Below are positions 21,201 through 33,161 of a stretch of 64,000 nt of DNA, one piece after another. Within the stretch, counting starts at the first letter, position 1. Every line of letters starts with the position of its first letter. The notes beneath the pieces were generated by a model. That model saw only the letters and a list, made by a program, of their open reading frames with translations. It was not told the DNA's origin and made no database searches. The position numbers were made by a program, and so were the translations under genes. The stretch comes from Trema orientale (lineage: Eukaryota > Streptophyta > Magnoliopsida > Rosales > Cannabaceae), in contig JXTC01000162.1 in NCBI GenBank assembly GCA_002914845.1, forward strand, positions 1 to 64,000. The letters run 5' to 3'.

Positions 21201-23276
21201 CCTTCTATAACTCATATGGTGTCTTACCAGTCTTCTTTTAGGGTATCCTATTTTGAATATGGTGAGCCGAAAGAATTGCTTCCCTCCACAAGTTTAAAAC
21301 AGCTCCAGAACTCACAGGCATTGCATTCATCATTTCTTTGAGTGTTCTATTCTTCCTCTTGGCAACCCCATTTGATTCAAGTGAATAAGGTGGTTACCTC
21401 ATGAATAATCCCGTGTTCCTTGCAAAAGGAACTAAGAGAACTACAATCATATTCACCACCTATCTTAGATCTCAATCTCTTAATTTTTTTGCTAAGTTGA
21501 TTGTCCACTTCTGCTTTATATTTTACAAACATTTCACCAGCTTCATCTTTGTGGCTCAAGAGGTATAATTTTGTATATCTAGAATAATCATCAATAAAAG
21601 TCACATAGTATCTTTTACCACCTCTTGACATTGTTTGCTTAAGATCATCTAGGTCACTATGAATCAAACTGAGTAATTCAGTTTCTAGTTGAACAAATTT
21701 ACATGTTTTTTTTTGTTGATTTAGTCCTAACACACCAGTCACATTTCTCTATCTCTAAAATAGAGAGATAAGATAATAAACTATGTTGCTTCATTCTTTT
21801 AATATAAGAAAAATTCACATGACTGAGTTTGCCATGCCACAAATCAAGAGAATCAACGATATAAACAGAAGAAGATGCATTTTTATTCATAACAATATTG
21901 AGCACATTGAGCATGAACAAATCATTAGAATAATACTCTTTCCCAACAAACATCCCATTCTTACTTAGTACAAGTTTATCTCCCTCAAAAGAGACTTTGA
22001 CCCATATTTTTCCCAGAATAAAAATAGACACAAGATTATAGTGGATGTTGGGAACATGAAGTACATTGCTCAATGAGAGAATTTTTCCAGAAGTAACTTT
22101 GAGAAGAACTTTGCCTTTTTCCAAAACAGGAGCAGGTCTCGAATTACCCGTAAAAACTTGTTCTTCTCCTTCCCTCATTAGCATATAGTCATAAAAAGTA
22201 TTTTTAGCACCATAAATATGCTTGGTAGCCCCAGAATCTACCATCCATTCATTGTTCCCTACAACCACATTCACTTCACAAACCACAACAACTACAATGA
22301 TATCTTCTCTTTCAGCAAAGTTGACTATAGGAAAATTTTTCTCAGTTGTTTTATGTCTCTTATAACATGTAGCAGCATGATGTCCAGGCTTGCCACAAAT
22401 AAAGTAGTTACCTTTCTTCTTAAAGGTTGGGTTATTTTTCTTGCACTTATTGTTGTTAGGCTTATGAGCAGGACTCTCATTCTTGGGGTTAGTTTTACTC
22501 ATATTACTCTCAACCACATTAGCCTTGGAAATTAATTCCTTGGCTTTGCACCCATATCTCTCTTTCTGTTCCGCTTCTCAATTCCAATATGAATAATTAC
22601 ATCTTCAAGACTTATTTGTTTTCTTTTATGCTTCACTCTGTTCTTATAAATTTTCCAAGACTCTGGCTGTTTCTCAATTAAACAACCAGTCACAAATGCC
22701 TCAGGTAAATTAGTTTCTTCATTTTTCAAATCATTAAGAAGCATATGGTAGTCATGAATTTGAATAAAAACATCGTTCTCATCAGACATTTGAAAATGTA
22801 GAAAAGTATAAATGGTATATTTCTGTACACCAGCATCTTTTACCACATATTTCTTATTCAAAATTTCCCAAATTTCATGAGCAGGTATATAAGAACAGTA
22901 AACATCATAAAGTTTCTTTGATAAGGTACTCAGTATAATATGGTGACATACCTTATTTGCCTTTTTTCAGTCATCCAACAAGTTTTCATAATTATCAATA
23001 CCTTCTACTGGTTGTTTATGAGACAAGTACATTGTAAGATTTAGTGGACCTAGAATATCATGGACCTTTCCTTGCTAGCGCTTGAGGTGGGTTTTATCAA
23101 AGGGTTGAATATTCTTAGTATTAGGTAGTGTCTTCAATGTAATTAAAGCAACGTCCATAGAATCTTTCCTTATGATTGTTGGAGATTTATTGAAAAACAA
23201 TGACAAGTATGGAAGCTGCAATAGAAACAACTGATAAAATCTATAATATAGATAATTAACAATAAACAGTAAATAA
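18285..23276 (-). mobile_element. Ty1/copia retrotransposon fossil inside hydrolase copy A
   Basis: An LTR-type sequence beginning TGTTGGAGATTTATTG is present at 18,285 and again at 23,177, about 100 bp alike. Between them, in minus orientation, the parts run in copia order: gag with zinc knuckle (about 23,150-22,380), protease with DSGATKH (about 22,250), GAG-pre-integrase (LWHGKLSHVNF, about 21,820), integrase (about 21,750-21,380), reverse transcriptase (about 20,700-20,040) and RNase H (about 19,980-19,600). It is broken, with many breaks. Part of the low-coordinate LTR lies in the N gap. It sits at the splice donor of exon 6 of the host gene. Confidence 0.85.
18465..18761. other. Assembly gap (297 N)
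   Basis: A run of N inside the low-coordinate LTR region of the copia element. Reading frames crossing it are artefacts. Confidence 1.
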
Positions 23277-24427
23277 GCTATGTCCAAGAATTCCACTTAC
23301 TATATGATTTGCTCCTGAGAAGTGCTTGATTACAGAATGTATATTGTCTGCCTCTCTTTGAAAGTTTGCATACTGAAATGTGCCTTCACTTTCCCTTCAA
23401 GAGACAGACAACACAACCAAACACAAGTTAAATATATATATTTGGAACCCAATACCAACAAAATGGCAGTAGTACAAACAAAATGACATGTATTGAATGG
23501 TTCACCTCCCCTGCTAATGTTAGAACATCCTTCTATTCCAAAGCCAATTAAGAATCAAAATGGTTTAAGCAGGGTTGGATTTCAATCTGCACTTGTATAT
23601 GGAAGTATGGGCTTTGATGACACTAAAGTAAGATGAGGATTACTTGCTTATAGTTATATGGAATCTCCCAGTACTTGCAATTACATCATGTCTCTATAAT
23701 TGAGATTGTTAGATTATGTTATAACAGCACCTTACCCATTTTCAGCAAAGTCAAATCAGAACGAACTGATTCCTTCACTTTCCAATGTAACAGCTAAGTT
23801 AACTATTTCTTCCCGTATGTGAAAGAAAATATAACATATTAAGTTACAAAACTTCTACACAATAAATGTAACTAAAGTATTTGTTTTTTCATGAGATGTT
23901 ATTGATTATCAATAGATGAATGCATTTTACTTAGTTACATTCTTTAGATAATAATGAAAATCCTCCATAATAAGTTCTACAGAAAATTGGAAAAGAATAT
24001 CATTTTATGGCCTCAACTTTTGTCAAGCTGAACTATAGGAAAATAGCTATTCATATATCAGAAACACTTACCTTAGAAGATTGAAAATTGTGGCATACGA
24101 TTACAATCTCCGCGGATCCAGTTTCATGCAATAAGCTAACTAATTTCTCAACATATTTGCTTGGTACCACCATTTTCTGTCGCTGAATCACTAGAGTTGG
24201 TAGTTAACAAATCATTATCAATGTTTGATATCATATTTAGACAAAGCAAAAGTCAACATATATATTTGAAGATTCAAAAAGTAAGAAACATTTGAAGAGA
24301 AGAACATATCAAACTGAGGCTTAGGGCAGTCAAACTATACCATCTTTAAGTACTTGTGACCAAAATTAAGTAATTTGAATCTTACTTAGAACATACAGAT
24401 CAGATTCAAGTCATAAAAACTTAAATC

Positions 24428-27228
24428 AAGCAGATAGACCATCAAATTCAAGGCAGAAGAGATTATTAAGTCCTAGCTACGTCATTAAAATTTATAGCCA
24501 TTATTTCATATTTAGACTTGCTNATAATAACCCGTACCTGGCATAAAAAAATATATTTATATATAAATACTTAAACAAATAAATAAAAAGGAAAAAGACA
24601 AAAAGACCAAGGGTTTAGTTAATTATAATTTAGTAACTTTGAAGTCTAGGAAACTCTATACGTATCATCTTTCAGAGTCTCTAGTAGAAAAAAAAATTTG
24701 ATGCTCTGCAGAGGGAGAGGAGAATAGCTGAGAGACTTGGGAGAAGAGGAAAGATTACAAAAAGATTAATTTTTCAATTCTCTAAGGTAAAGAACTCCTC
24801 CCATCAATTGTCAATCTATTATTCGGGAATTTTAGGGTTAATCCATCATCTAGGGTTCAGAATTCTTTAAATACTTTTTTTGTTTCAGTCATGATTCTAA
24901 GGATGATTTATATTTTGAGTGATTACTCTCGCTGTAAGATTTAAAACAAGACCACAATTATGTGATTTGGATTTCTGGATTAAAAATTATAGATTTTTAA
25001 GTTTTGGTCTAAGATGGTAAAACAAAACAGAGGTTTCGACTAAATTTTTCAGTAGCTTCTTATAGTCTAATAGGTCATATTTGGTGATTTGAAAGGTTAT
25101 TCGATAAGGTTTCCAACGTTATATAATTTGTCAAAAACAGACTTATAACCAGAGAGATATAGCTTTCCAAAATGAGCAAAATGAATCCGGAAAAATTTTG
25201 TGACTTTCGGCTTTTAGAGCAAAATGTGGTAACGGTTTCTTCAACTATGTGGGACCTATCTGTCGACCCTAAAGCCATGTTCTTTGCATTTTTAGGACCC
25301 AAATCACTTGTAGAAATTGTCCTCCAAGTTTCACCATTTTTAGAATTAATTTGGAATTGTTATGAGTTTTTGATGTCGAGGTTACGCAAGATAATGAAGT
25401 GAACGTGTCGAGTGTGCGTGGGCAGCAGGTTAGATATTATGTTAGGCATAATTTAAGGTACCTATTAAGTCTTTAATATTCATATATAATTCTTGTAATG
25501 ATTATAGAAACAATCTAAACTATCAATAATAATTTGCTAAATCCATAATAACAAAAAAAACTAAAACCATAACAAAGTATACCTTAAATAACTAACAATG
25601 TCTCAAAATGGAAACTAAACAATACAATAACTGTAAACAGTAAATCTGAGTCCTCAAATAATCTTCAATCTTCAAATATGAGTTTCACTTATTAACTATT
25701 CTCCAAATCTGAAAAAGATTAAAGAATAAAAAGTGAGTTTGACAGTCCAGTAAGTAACCAATAATCTCTACTAGTTGGATCAAGCACATGCAATTTGAAA
25801 TATTTAGTAAGTATCTTACAAAATAACTCTAACTATGAAATCAATATGAGTAAGTATCTTTCAAAATAATTCTAACTTTGAAATTAATATGAAACTAACT
25901 AAAAACCAATTTAACAAAAGAGAGAGTTTCAAAATTCATTGTATCAACTTGTTAAATAAGATATCACTTCTAAATTCTACTCTATAGTTTTGGCGACTAT
26001 GGCCACACTTAACCCCTGTGACTAGGTCCGAATCTGCTACAAATAACCTTTGTGGTCGGGTCCAAATCTACTACAAATAACCCTTGTAGCCGGATTTGAA
26101 TCTACTATATTTAACCTTGCAGGTAGGTCAGTAATGTCCACATATAACCACTATGGATTGGGTCCACATGCATAGACACTAAAGAGCGTACCAACACATT
26201 CAATTATAAAACAATTAACCAATACTTTTCATATTTATCAATAAGGTAATAACTTCCAAATCGTTTAATAGTAGCAACAAACATAAGCTTGATCCATATT
26301 TTATTCAAAAGATAGTTATCTCTTATCAAAGTAATTTTTATTTATTAACAAATTGCTTGAAAACAAGTTTCAGATTTATAAACATAATTTTCTTTTAAAA
26401 GAAAGCAAAAGACATTAACTTAAGTAACAAAAGTCACTAGCAAAGATGAAAGGTTACTTACCTGTTCGCTAGTCTAACCAATCTAACAATGCAGTTGCCA
26501 TGTCCTTGGTCATGGGGCATGACAGCAAGTCTAAATATGAAATAATGGCTATAAATTTTAATGACGTAGCTAGGACTTAATAATCTCTTCTGCCTTGAAT
26601 TTGATGGTCTATCTGCTTNACAAATTATATAACGTTGGAAACCTTATCGAATAACCTTTCAAATCACCAAATATGACCTATTAGACTATAAGAAGCTACT
26701 GAAAAATTTAGTCGAAACCTCTGTTTTATTTTACCATCTTAGACCAAAACTTAAAAATCTATAATTTTTAATCTAGAAATCCAAATCATATAATTGTGGT
26801 CTTGTTTTAAATCTTACAGCGAGAGTAATCACTCAAAATATAAATCATCCTTAGAATCATGACTGAAACAAAAAAAGTATTTAAAGAATTCTGAACCCTA
26901 GATGGTGGATTAACCCTAAAATTCCCGAATAATAGATTGACAATTGATGGGAGGAGTTCTTTACCTTAGAGAATTGAAAAATTAATCTTTTTGTAATCCT
27001 TCCTCTTCTCCCAAGTCTCTCAGCTATTCTCCTCTCCCTCTGCAGAGCGTCAAATTTTTTTTTCTATTAGAGACTCTGAAAGATGATACGTATAGAGTTT
27101 CCTAGACTTCAAAGTTACTAAATTATAATTAACTAAACCCTTGGTCTTTTTGTCTTTTGCCTTTTTATTTATTTGTTTAAGTATTTATGTATAAATATAT
27201 TTTTTTATGCCAGGTACGGGTTATTATA
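24428..27228. other. Misplaced (inverted) contig with unmerged overlaps
   Basis: Single Ns at 24,523 and 26,619 bound a 2,095 bp block. The 95 bp before the block (24,428-24,522) recur as reverse complement at its end (26,524-26,618). The first 608 bp of the block (24,524-25,131) recur as reverse complement just after it (26,620-27,227), equal in length and nearly identical. Order and orientation fit a contig inserted backwards into a gap without merging its overlaps. They do not fit a biological palindrome, in which the two repeat pairs would be nested. Confidence 0.88.
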
Positions 27229-30200
27229 TTCTCCCTCACTTAAAATAAGTTTACTCCTCTAAACTTCACGTACCTGTAGACTTAAAAAGGAAAGAGTAAT
27301 TTGCTCTTATTTTATCTTCTATCTCCCATGTAGCTTCTCTATCAGTGTGGTTAGTCCAATGAACCTTAACATAAGAAATAATCCAGTTTCTCAATACTTG
27401 CTCCTTTGTATCAACAATACGCAAAGGTTTGTTTTCATCAGTCAAATCTTCTTTAAGCTATATCGGCTCATACTGAATCACATGACTATGATTGGGAATG
27501 TATTTTTTCAGCATAGACACATGGAACACATTATGAACACCAGAAAAAGCTGGTGGCAGGGCAAGTCTGTAGGCTACCTTACTAACTTTATCTAATATCT
27601 CAAATGGGCTAACAAATCGAGGACTTAGCTTATCTCAAACTCCAAACTTCTTTATCCCTCTCATAGGTGACACTTTTAAGAAAATATAATCACCAACTTC
27701 AAATTCCACTTCCCTTCTTTTGGAGTTCACATAATTTATCTGACGACTTTGTGTAGCCAAAAGTCTTTCTTTGATTAATCTAATCTTCTTAAGAGTCTGT
27801 TGTACCATTTTAGGTTCTGTGATTGCCTTTTCTTCAATATCATCCCAACAAATAGGAGATCTATACTTCCTACCATATAGAGCTTTATACGAAGCTACTT
27901 GTAAACTAACTTGATAGCTATTGTTGTATACAAACTCCACCAAGGACAAATGCTCATCCCAAGAACCCTTGAAATCTATGGTACAAGCTCTCAACATATC
28001 TTCTAGTGTCTAAGTGGTTCTTTCTGACTGTCCATCTGTTTATGGGTGAAATGTTGTACTGAAATTTAGCTTAGTCCCAAAGGCTTTGTGTACAGCATTC
28101 TAAAATTGTGATAAAAATCTAGGATTTCAGTCAGAAATAATAACTGCAAGAATCCCATATAGTCTCACTATCTCTCTTATATATAATTTTGCTAATCTTT
28201 CGAGAGAAAAAGTGATTTTGATAGCCAAGAAATGTGCAAATTTAGATTTATGATCCACAAGAACCCAAATTGCATCATTACTACTATTAGTCCTTGGTAA
28301 TCCTGTTATAAAGTCCACAGTGATACAATCCTATTTCCATTTTGGAATCTCAATAGGCTGTAATAATTTTGCAGGTCTTTAATATTCAGCCTTCACTTGC
28401 TGACACACTAAACACTGTGCAACATACTGAGTGATTTTTCTTTTCATGTTATTCTACCAGAAATTCTCTCTTAGATCCCTATACATTTTAGTGCTTCTAG
28501 GATGTACTGTGTAGCTTGTGTTATGCGCTTCCCCAAGAATCTTCTTCTTCAATTCTGGATCATTTGACACACACAATCTCTTCCCAAATCTTAAGGATCC
28601 ATCTTTATGGATAAGAAACTCTGTTTTCACTCCTGCCTCTATCTTAGCTCGAATCTTCTGCAAATGGAGGTTTTTGATTCTATCAATCAATAAAAGTTGC
28701 ACATGCAAACTAGCCAACTGTACTCCAGAGTCTAGAACTCTTACTTTGATGTTCAATTTTCTTATGTCTTCCAAAATATTCTTCTGATCAGTGAATAAAG
28801 TTGTCAAATTACCTGTAGTTTTTCTACTCAACACATCTGTTACCACATTTACCTTCCCAAGATGGTAGTGAATAGTTAAATCGTAATCTTTTAACAACTC
28901 TAACAACCTTCTTTGCCTCATGTTTAGCTTCTTTTGAGTGAAGATGTATTTTAGACTCTTATGATCAGTATAAGATATTACATTTCTCTCTATAGAAATA
29001 ATGTCTTCAAATCTTAATAATAAAAACTACAGCAGCTAACTCCAAATCATGCGTAGGGTATTTTTTCTTGTACCCCTTCAATTGTCTAAAAGCATAGGCA
29101 ATAACTTTATCCTGCTACATCAAACCACATCCTAACCCTTTCTTTGACGTATTACTATAAATAATGAATCCTCCAGTCCCAGAAGGTACTGTAAGGATTG
29201 GTGCAGAAGCCAATCTTCTCTTCAGTTCTTGAAAACTTCATTCACAATCTTCTGACCATTCAAATTTGACTCCCTTATAAGTAAGTTGTGTCAAAGGAAC
29301 TATTATCAGTGAAAATCCTTCCACAAACCTTCTATAGTATCCAGCCAAACCCAAAAAAGTATGGTCAACAACCAAGGTGCTTCCAATTGGGGTGTCTATA
29401 TATAAATAAGTGTCTATAGACTCAATCAACATATCATGTTTCTTCACAAATTTAGTGAACATAAAAAAATGACTTACTCCAGAATTAAATAATACATATG
29501 CATATTTAGAGGACACAAGAATAGTACCTGTCACTACATCATTTGAAGTCTATGTATCATGTAATGTCATGACATAAACTCTTCCTTAAGCTTTAAATTT
29601 CTAATTTCCTCCCTTGTCTCCATTAGGTCTAGTTCCTTGAGAGGATTGAGTATTTTAAAGAGCTTGTGCAATGTTTGAATTTTTGTTTAAAGGGCACAAT
29701 GCAAACCTACACTGATGGCTTTTATAACAAAAATATGCACCTATGTTCCATCAACATTCCTTGTCTACATGATTCTTCTTACCGCATCTTATACATTGAA
29801 GTCCACTAGCTTGAGTTCCTTGCTTCTTAGCTTGTCCACTTGAATTCTGACTCTTTTGTGGTTCTGATTTATATCTCTTACTTTGATTGCTGTCTCGATC
29901 CTTTTGAGTATCACTGAGTCCCCTCTCTATCAGTAAAACTTTGCTCACTACAGCTCCATAAGTTTCTAACTCAGATGGCTCAACTCCCTATTTAATTCAG
30001 GACCTTAAACTTTCTTCAAATCTTCGAGCTCTGCTTTCTTCAGTTGCCACTAAAGCAGGAGCAGACTTTGATAATCTAGTAAATTCTGCCTCATATTGAG
30101 CTACTGTCATATTCCCCTGCTCCAGCTTAACAAATTCTCTTTCCTTCTGGTGACGGACACTCTTGGGAAAATATTTCTCATTAAACGCATCCTTGAAGTT

Positions 30201-33070
30201 CCTCCAAGTAAAAGGTTCAAATGTTAACGCTTCACCATTAGCCACTAATCATGGGCACCTCGTTGTAGCATGTAAGTAGCATAAGTCACCTTCTTAGTAT
30301 TAGTACTTCAGCCAACCACTTCTCAGTCTCTAAAAGATCAGTTGCTCCTTCAAATAATGGCGGCATAAGTTTCATAAACTCTGACATTCTATTAGGTTGC
30401 CTGCATTGATTAACAGTATTTTGTTATTCTTGTTGTTGATGCTGTTTTTGCAGTTATTTTTGTAACATCTCTTATTGAGTTTGCTGACTTTGGACCACCC
30501 TAACTAAGGTTTCTATCAACACACGCAGCCTAGCTTGTTGTAGTTCACCTTGAATATTCCCAGTACTATCATTGGCATTTCTTTGTTGTTGAGCCCGTTG
30601 TTGTTGAGCTTCTTGCTATCGCATAGCTTGTCTGTTGGTCATTCAATTTTCACGGGCTAAGTTTGCCAGAATCCTATTGTCTGCCATTCAAGCCTTCAGA
30701 TACAAAATAGATTTTTCCAACATTACTTGAAATTCAAGATAATAAACAAAATAGCAGAAAGATTACAACTATCTAACTTAATGTTTTAAAAGCACTTATT
30801 ACTCTAATCTTAGATGAGATCATCATCTTAACTTAAGGCAGACAAAATCAACATTCTTATGAAGATTCTAAAGATCATAACTTAAATAAAATCATAATCT
30901 TAGACAAGATCTTAAAATATCATAGCCTAATCTCTGATACCACTTTAATTGTCACGCTCCAAGACAAGGCATGGCAACCGCCATATGCCCATAAGGAAAA
31001 AACCTCATAGACACGAAAGGCTTCGAATCCAATCATTATTAAAAATCTAAATATATTCATTAACACCCAGAATAACTCATCATAACAAAACACTATATCA
31101 ATTTAAACGATCAATAACAATTTGCTAAATCCATAATAATAAAAGAAACTAAAACCATAACAATAATCCAATATACCTCAAATAACCAATAATATCTCAA
31201 AATAGAAACTAGACAATATAATAATTGTAAATAGTAAATCTGAGTCCTCAAACGATCTTCCTTCTTTAAATATGAGTTCCACTTAATAACTATTCATCGA
31301 ATCTGAAAAAGATTAAAGAATAAAAGAGTGAGCTCGACAGCCCAGTAAGTAACCAATAACCTATACTAGTTGGATCAAGCATATGTAATTTGAAATGTTT
31401 AGTAAGTATTTTACAAAATAACTCTAACTTCGAAATCAATACTTTCTAAAATAAGGAAATGAAACTAACTAAAAACTAATTTAACAAAATAGAGAGTTTC
31501 AAAATTCATTGTATCAACTTGTTCAATAATTTATATCACTTTCAAATTTTACTCTACAGTTTTGGCAACTATGGCCATACTTGACCCCTGTGACTAGGTC
31601 CGAATCTGCCACAAATAACCCCTATAGTTGAGTCTGAATCTATTATAAATAACCCATATAGCCAGGTCCAAATATACTACATTCAATCCTACAGCTAGGT
31701 TAGACTGTCCACATATAACTCCTATAGATTGGGTCCACATGTATAGTCACTGAAGAGCATTTCAACACATTCAATTATAAAATAATTAACTAATACTTTT
31801 CATATTTATCAATAAGGTAATAACTTCCAAATCTTTTAATAGTATCAAGAAATATAAGCTTGATCCATATTTTATTCAAAAGATAGCTATCTCTTATCAA
31901 AATAATTTTTATTTATTAACAAATTGCTTGAAAACAAGTTTCAGATTTACAAACATAATTTTCTTTTAAAAGAAAGCAAAAGACATTAACTTAAGTAACA
32001 AAGTTGCTAGCAAAGATGAAAGGTTACTTACCCGTTAGCTAATCTAACAATAATTTGCTAGCTACCACAAGAGCCTATAATTATAACAAGAATTATATAT
32101 GAATATTAAACACTTAATAGGTACCTTAAATCATATCTAACACAATATCTAATCCGCTGCCCATGCACACTCGACACATTCACTTTATTATGTTGCGTAA
32201 CCTCGACATCAAAAACTCATAACAATTCCAAATTAATTCTAAAAATTTTGAAACTTAGAGGATATTTTCTACAAGTGATTCGGGTCTTAAAAATGCCAAG
32301 AATATGGCTGTAGGGTCCATAGATAGACCCCGTATAGCTGAGTAAACTATTGCTACGTTTTGCTCTAAACGCCGAAAGTTACAAAATTTTTTCAGATTCG
32401 TAGTTCCTATTTTGAAAAGCTATATCTCTCTGGTTATAAGTATGTTCTTAACAAATTATATACCGTTGGAAAGCTTATCAAATAAGCTTTACAGTTATGC
32501 CATATATAACTATATTAGAGCATCAAAAACTACAGAAAAACTAGTCGCAACCTCTATTTTGGTTTACCATCTTAGACCAAAACTCAAAATTCTATAACTT
32601 TTAATCCAGACATCCAAATCATGTAATTTTGGTCTTGTTTTAAATCTTACAGCGAGAGTAATTACTCAAAATATAAATCATCTCTAGAATTATGACTAAA
32701 ACAAAAAAGCTACTTAAAGAATTCTAAACTCTAGATGATAGATTAACCCCAAAATTCCCAAATAATATATTGACAATTGATGGGAGGAGTTATTTACCTT
32801 AGAGAATTGAAAAATTAACCTTCTTATAATCCTTTCTCTTCTTCCAAGCCTCTCAGCCATTCTCCTTTCCTTCTGCAGCGTGTTAAATTTTTTTTCTCTT
32901 CTGTCAGAGACTCTGAAAGATGATACATATAGGGTTTCCTAAACTTCAAAGTTACTAAATTGTCCTTGCTTAATTAACTAAATCCTTGGTTTTTGTCTTT
33001 TGCCCTTTCATTTATTTATTTAAGTATTTATATATAAATATTTTTTTTGTGCCAGGTACGGGTTATTATA
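24522..33070 (-). mobile_element. Ty3/gypsy chromovirus (Tekay/Del-like) fossil in intron 1 of copy A
   Basis: Flanked by CTTGC on both sides (24,517-24,521 and 33,071-33,075), a 5 bp target duplication. The high-coordinate LTR is 30,950-33,070; the other LTR occupies 24,522-27,228 and contains the misassembled block. On the minus strand the primer-binding site TGGTATCAGAGA (30,942-30,931) is complementary to initiator tRNA-Met, and a purine tract GTGAGGGAGAA abuts the 3' LTR near 27,229-27,239. Parts in order: gag (FKDAFNEKYFPKSVR, about 30,240-30,000), zinc knuckle (CIRCGKKNHVDKEC, about 29,790), protease, RNase H, integrase (about 28,500-27,640) and a chromodomain-like tail (about 27,600-27,300). 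Broken, with several breaks. The LTRs differ clearly, so it is old. Confidence 0.85.
30931..30942 (-). other. Primer-binding site of the gypsy element
   Basis: TGGTATCAGAGA on the minus strand, a few bases inside the LTR end TGACA. It matches the initiator tRNA-Met type. Confidence 0.85.
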
Positions 33071-33161
33071 CTTGCATATCCATAGCTTCACTAATTGTTT
33101 ACAGTTCATTTATGAGGAAATGGAGATTATATTCACCTGTGTCCTGTGCAGCCTGAGCCAT

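Larger units (their letters stand above)
17812..33161 (-). pseudogene. Alpha/beta-hydrolase (serine hydrolase/esterase) copy A, broken by retrotransposons
   Basis: Exons on the minus strand: E1 33,161-33,137 (MAQAAQDT), E2 24,190-24,072 (KLVSLLHETGSAEIVIVCHN), E3 23,808-23,736, E4 23,394 to about 23,278 (GESEGTFQYANFQREADN, GILGHS), E7 18,020-17,812 (VLTIHGSVEE, AKIIPNHKLSIVEGADH) with a natural stop at 17,812. The family is the cytosolic-type hydrolases like Arabidopsis At3g47560 (nucleophile GHSKGG, Asp after HGS, His in EGADH). E5 and nearly all of E6 are missing; a copia element occupies that position. E3 has a TGA (23,756-23,758) where Arg is expected, E7 has lost about two bases after EDA, and the oxyanion CHGF reads CHNF. 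Intron 1 is about 9 kb because of a gypsy element (copy C: 0.4 kb). Physiological substrate unknown. Confidence 0.85.

Noticed and set aside
24428-27228. Large biological inverted repeat
   Set aside because: Order of the repeat pairs and the single Ns show a flipped contig, not a palindrome.
30925-30945. Possible tRNA-related sequence
   Set aside because: It is a 12-base primer-binding site beside an LTR, not a tRNA gene; no cloverleaf.
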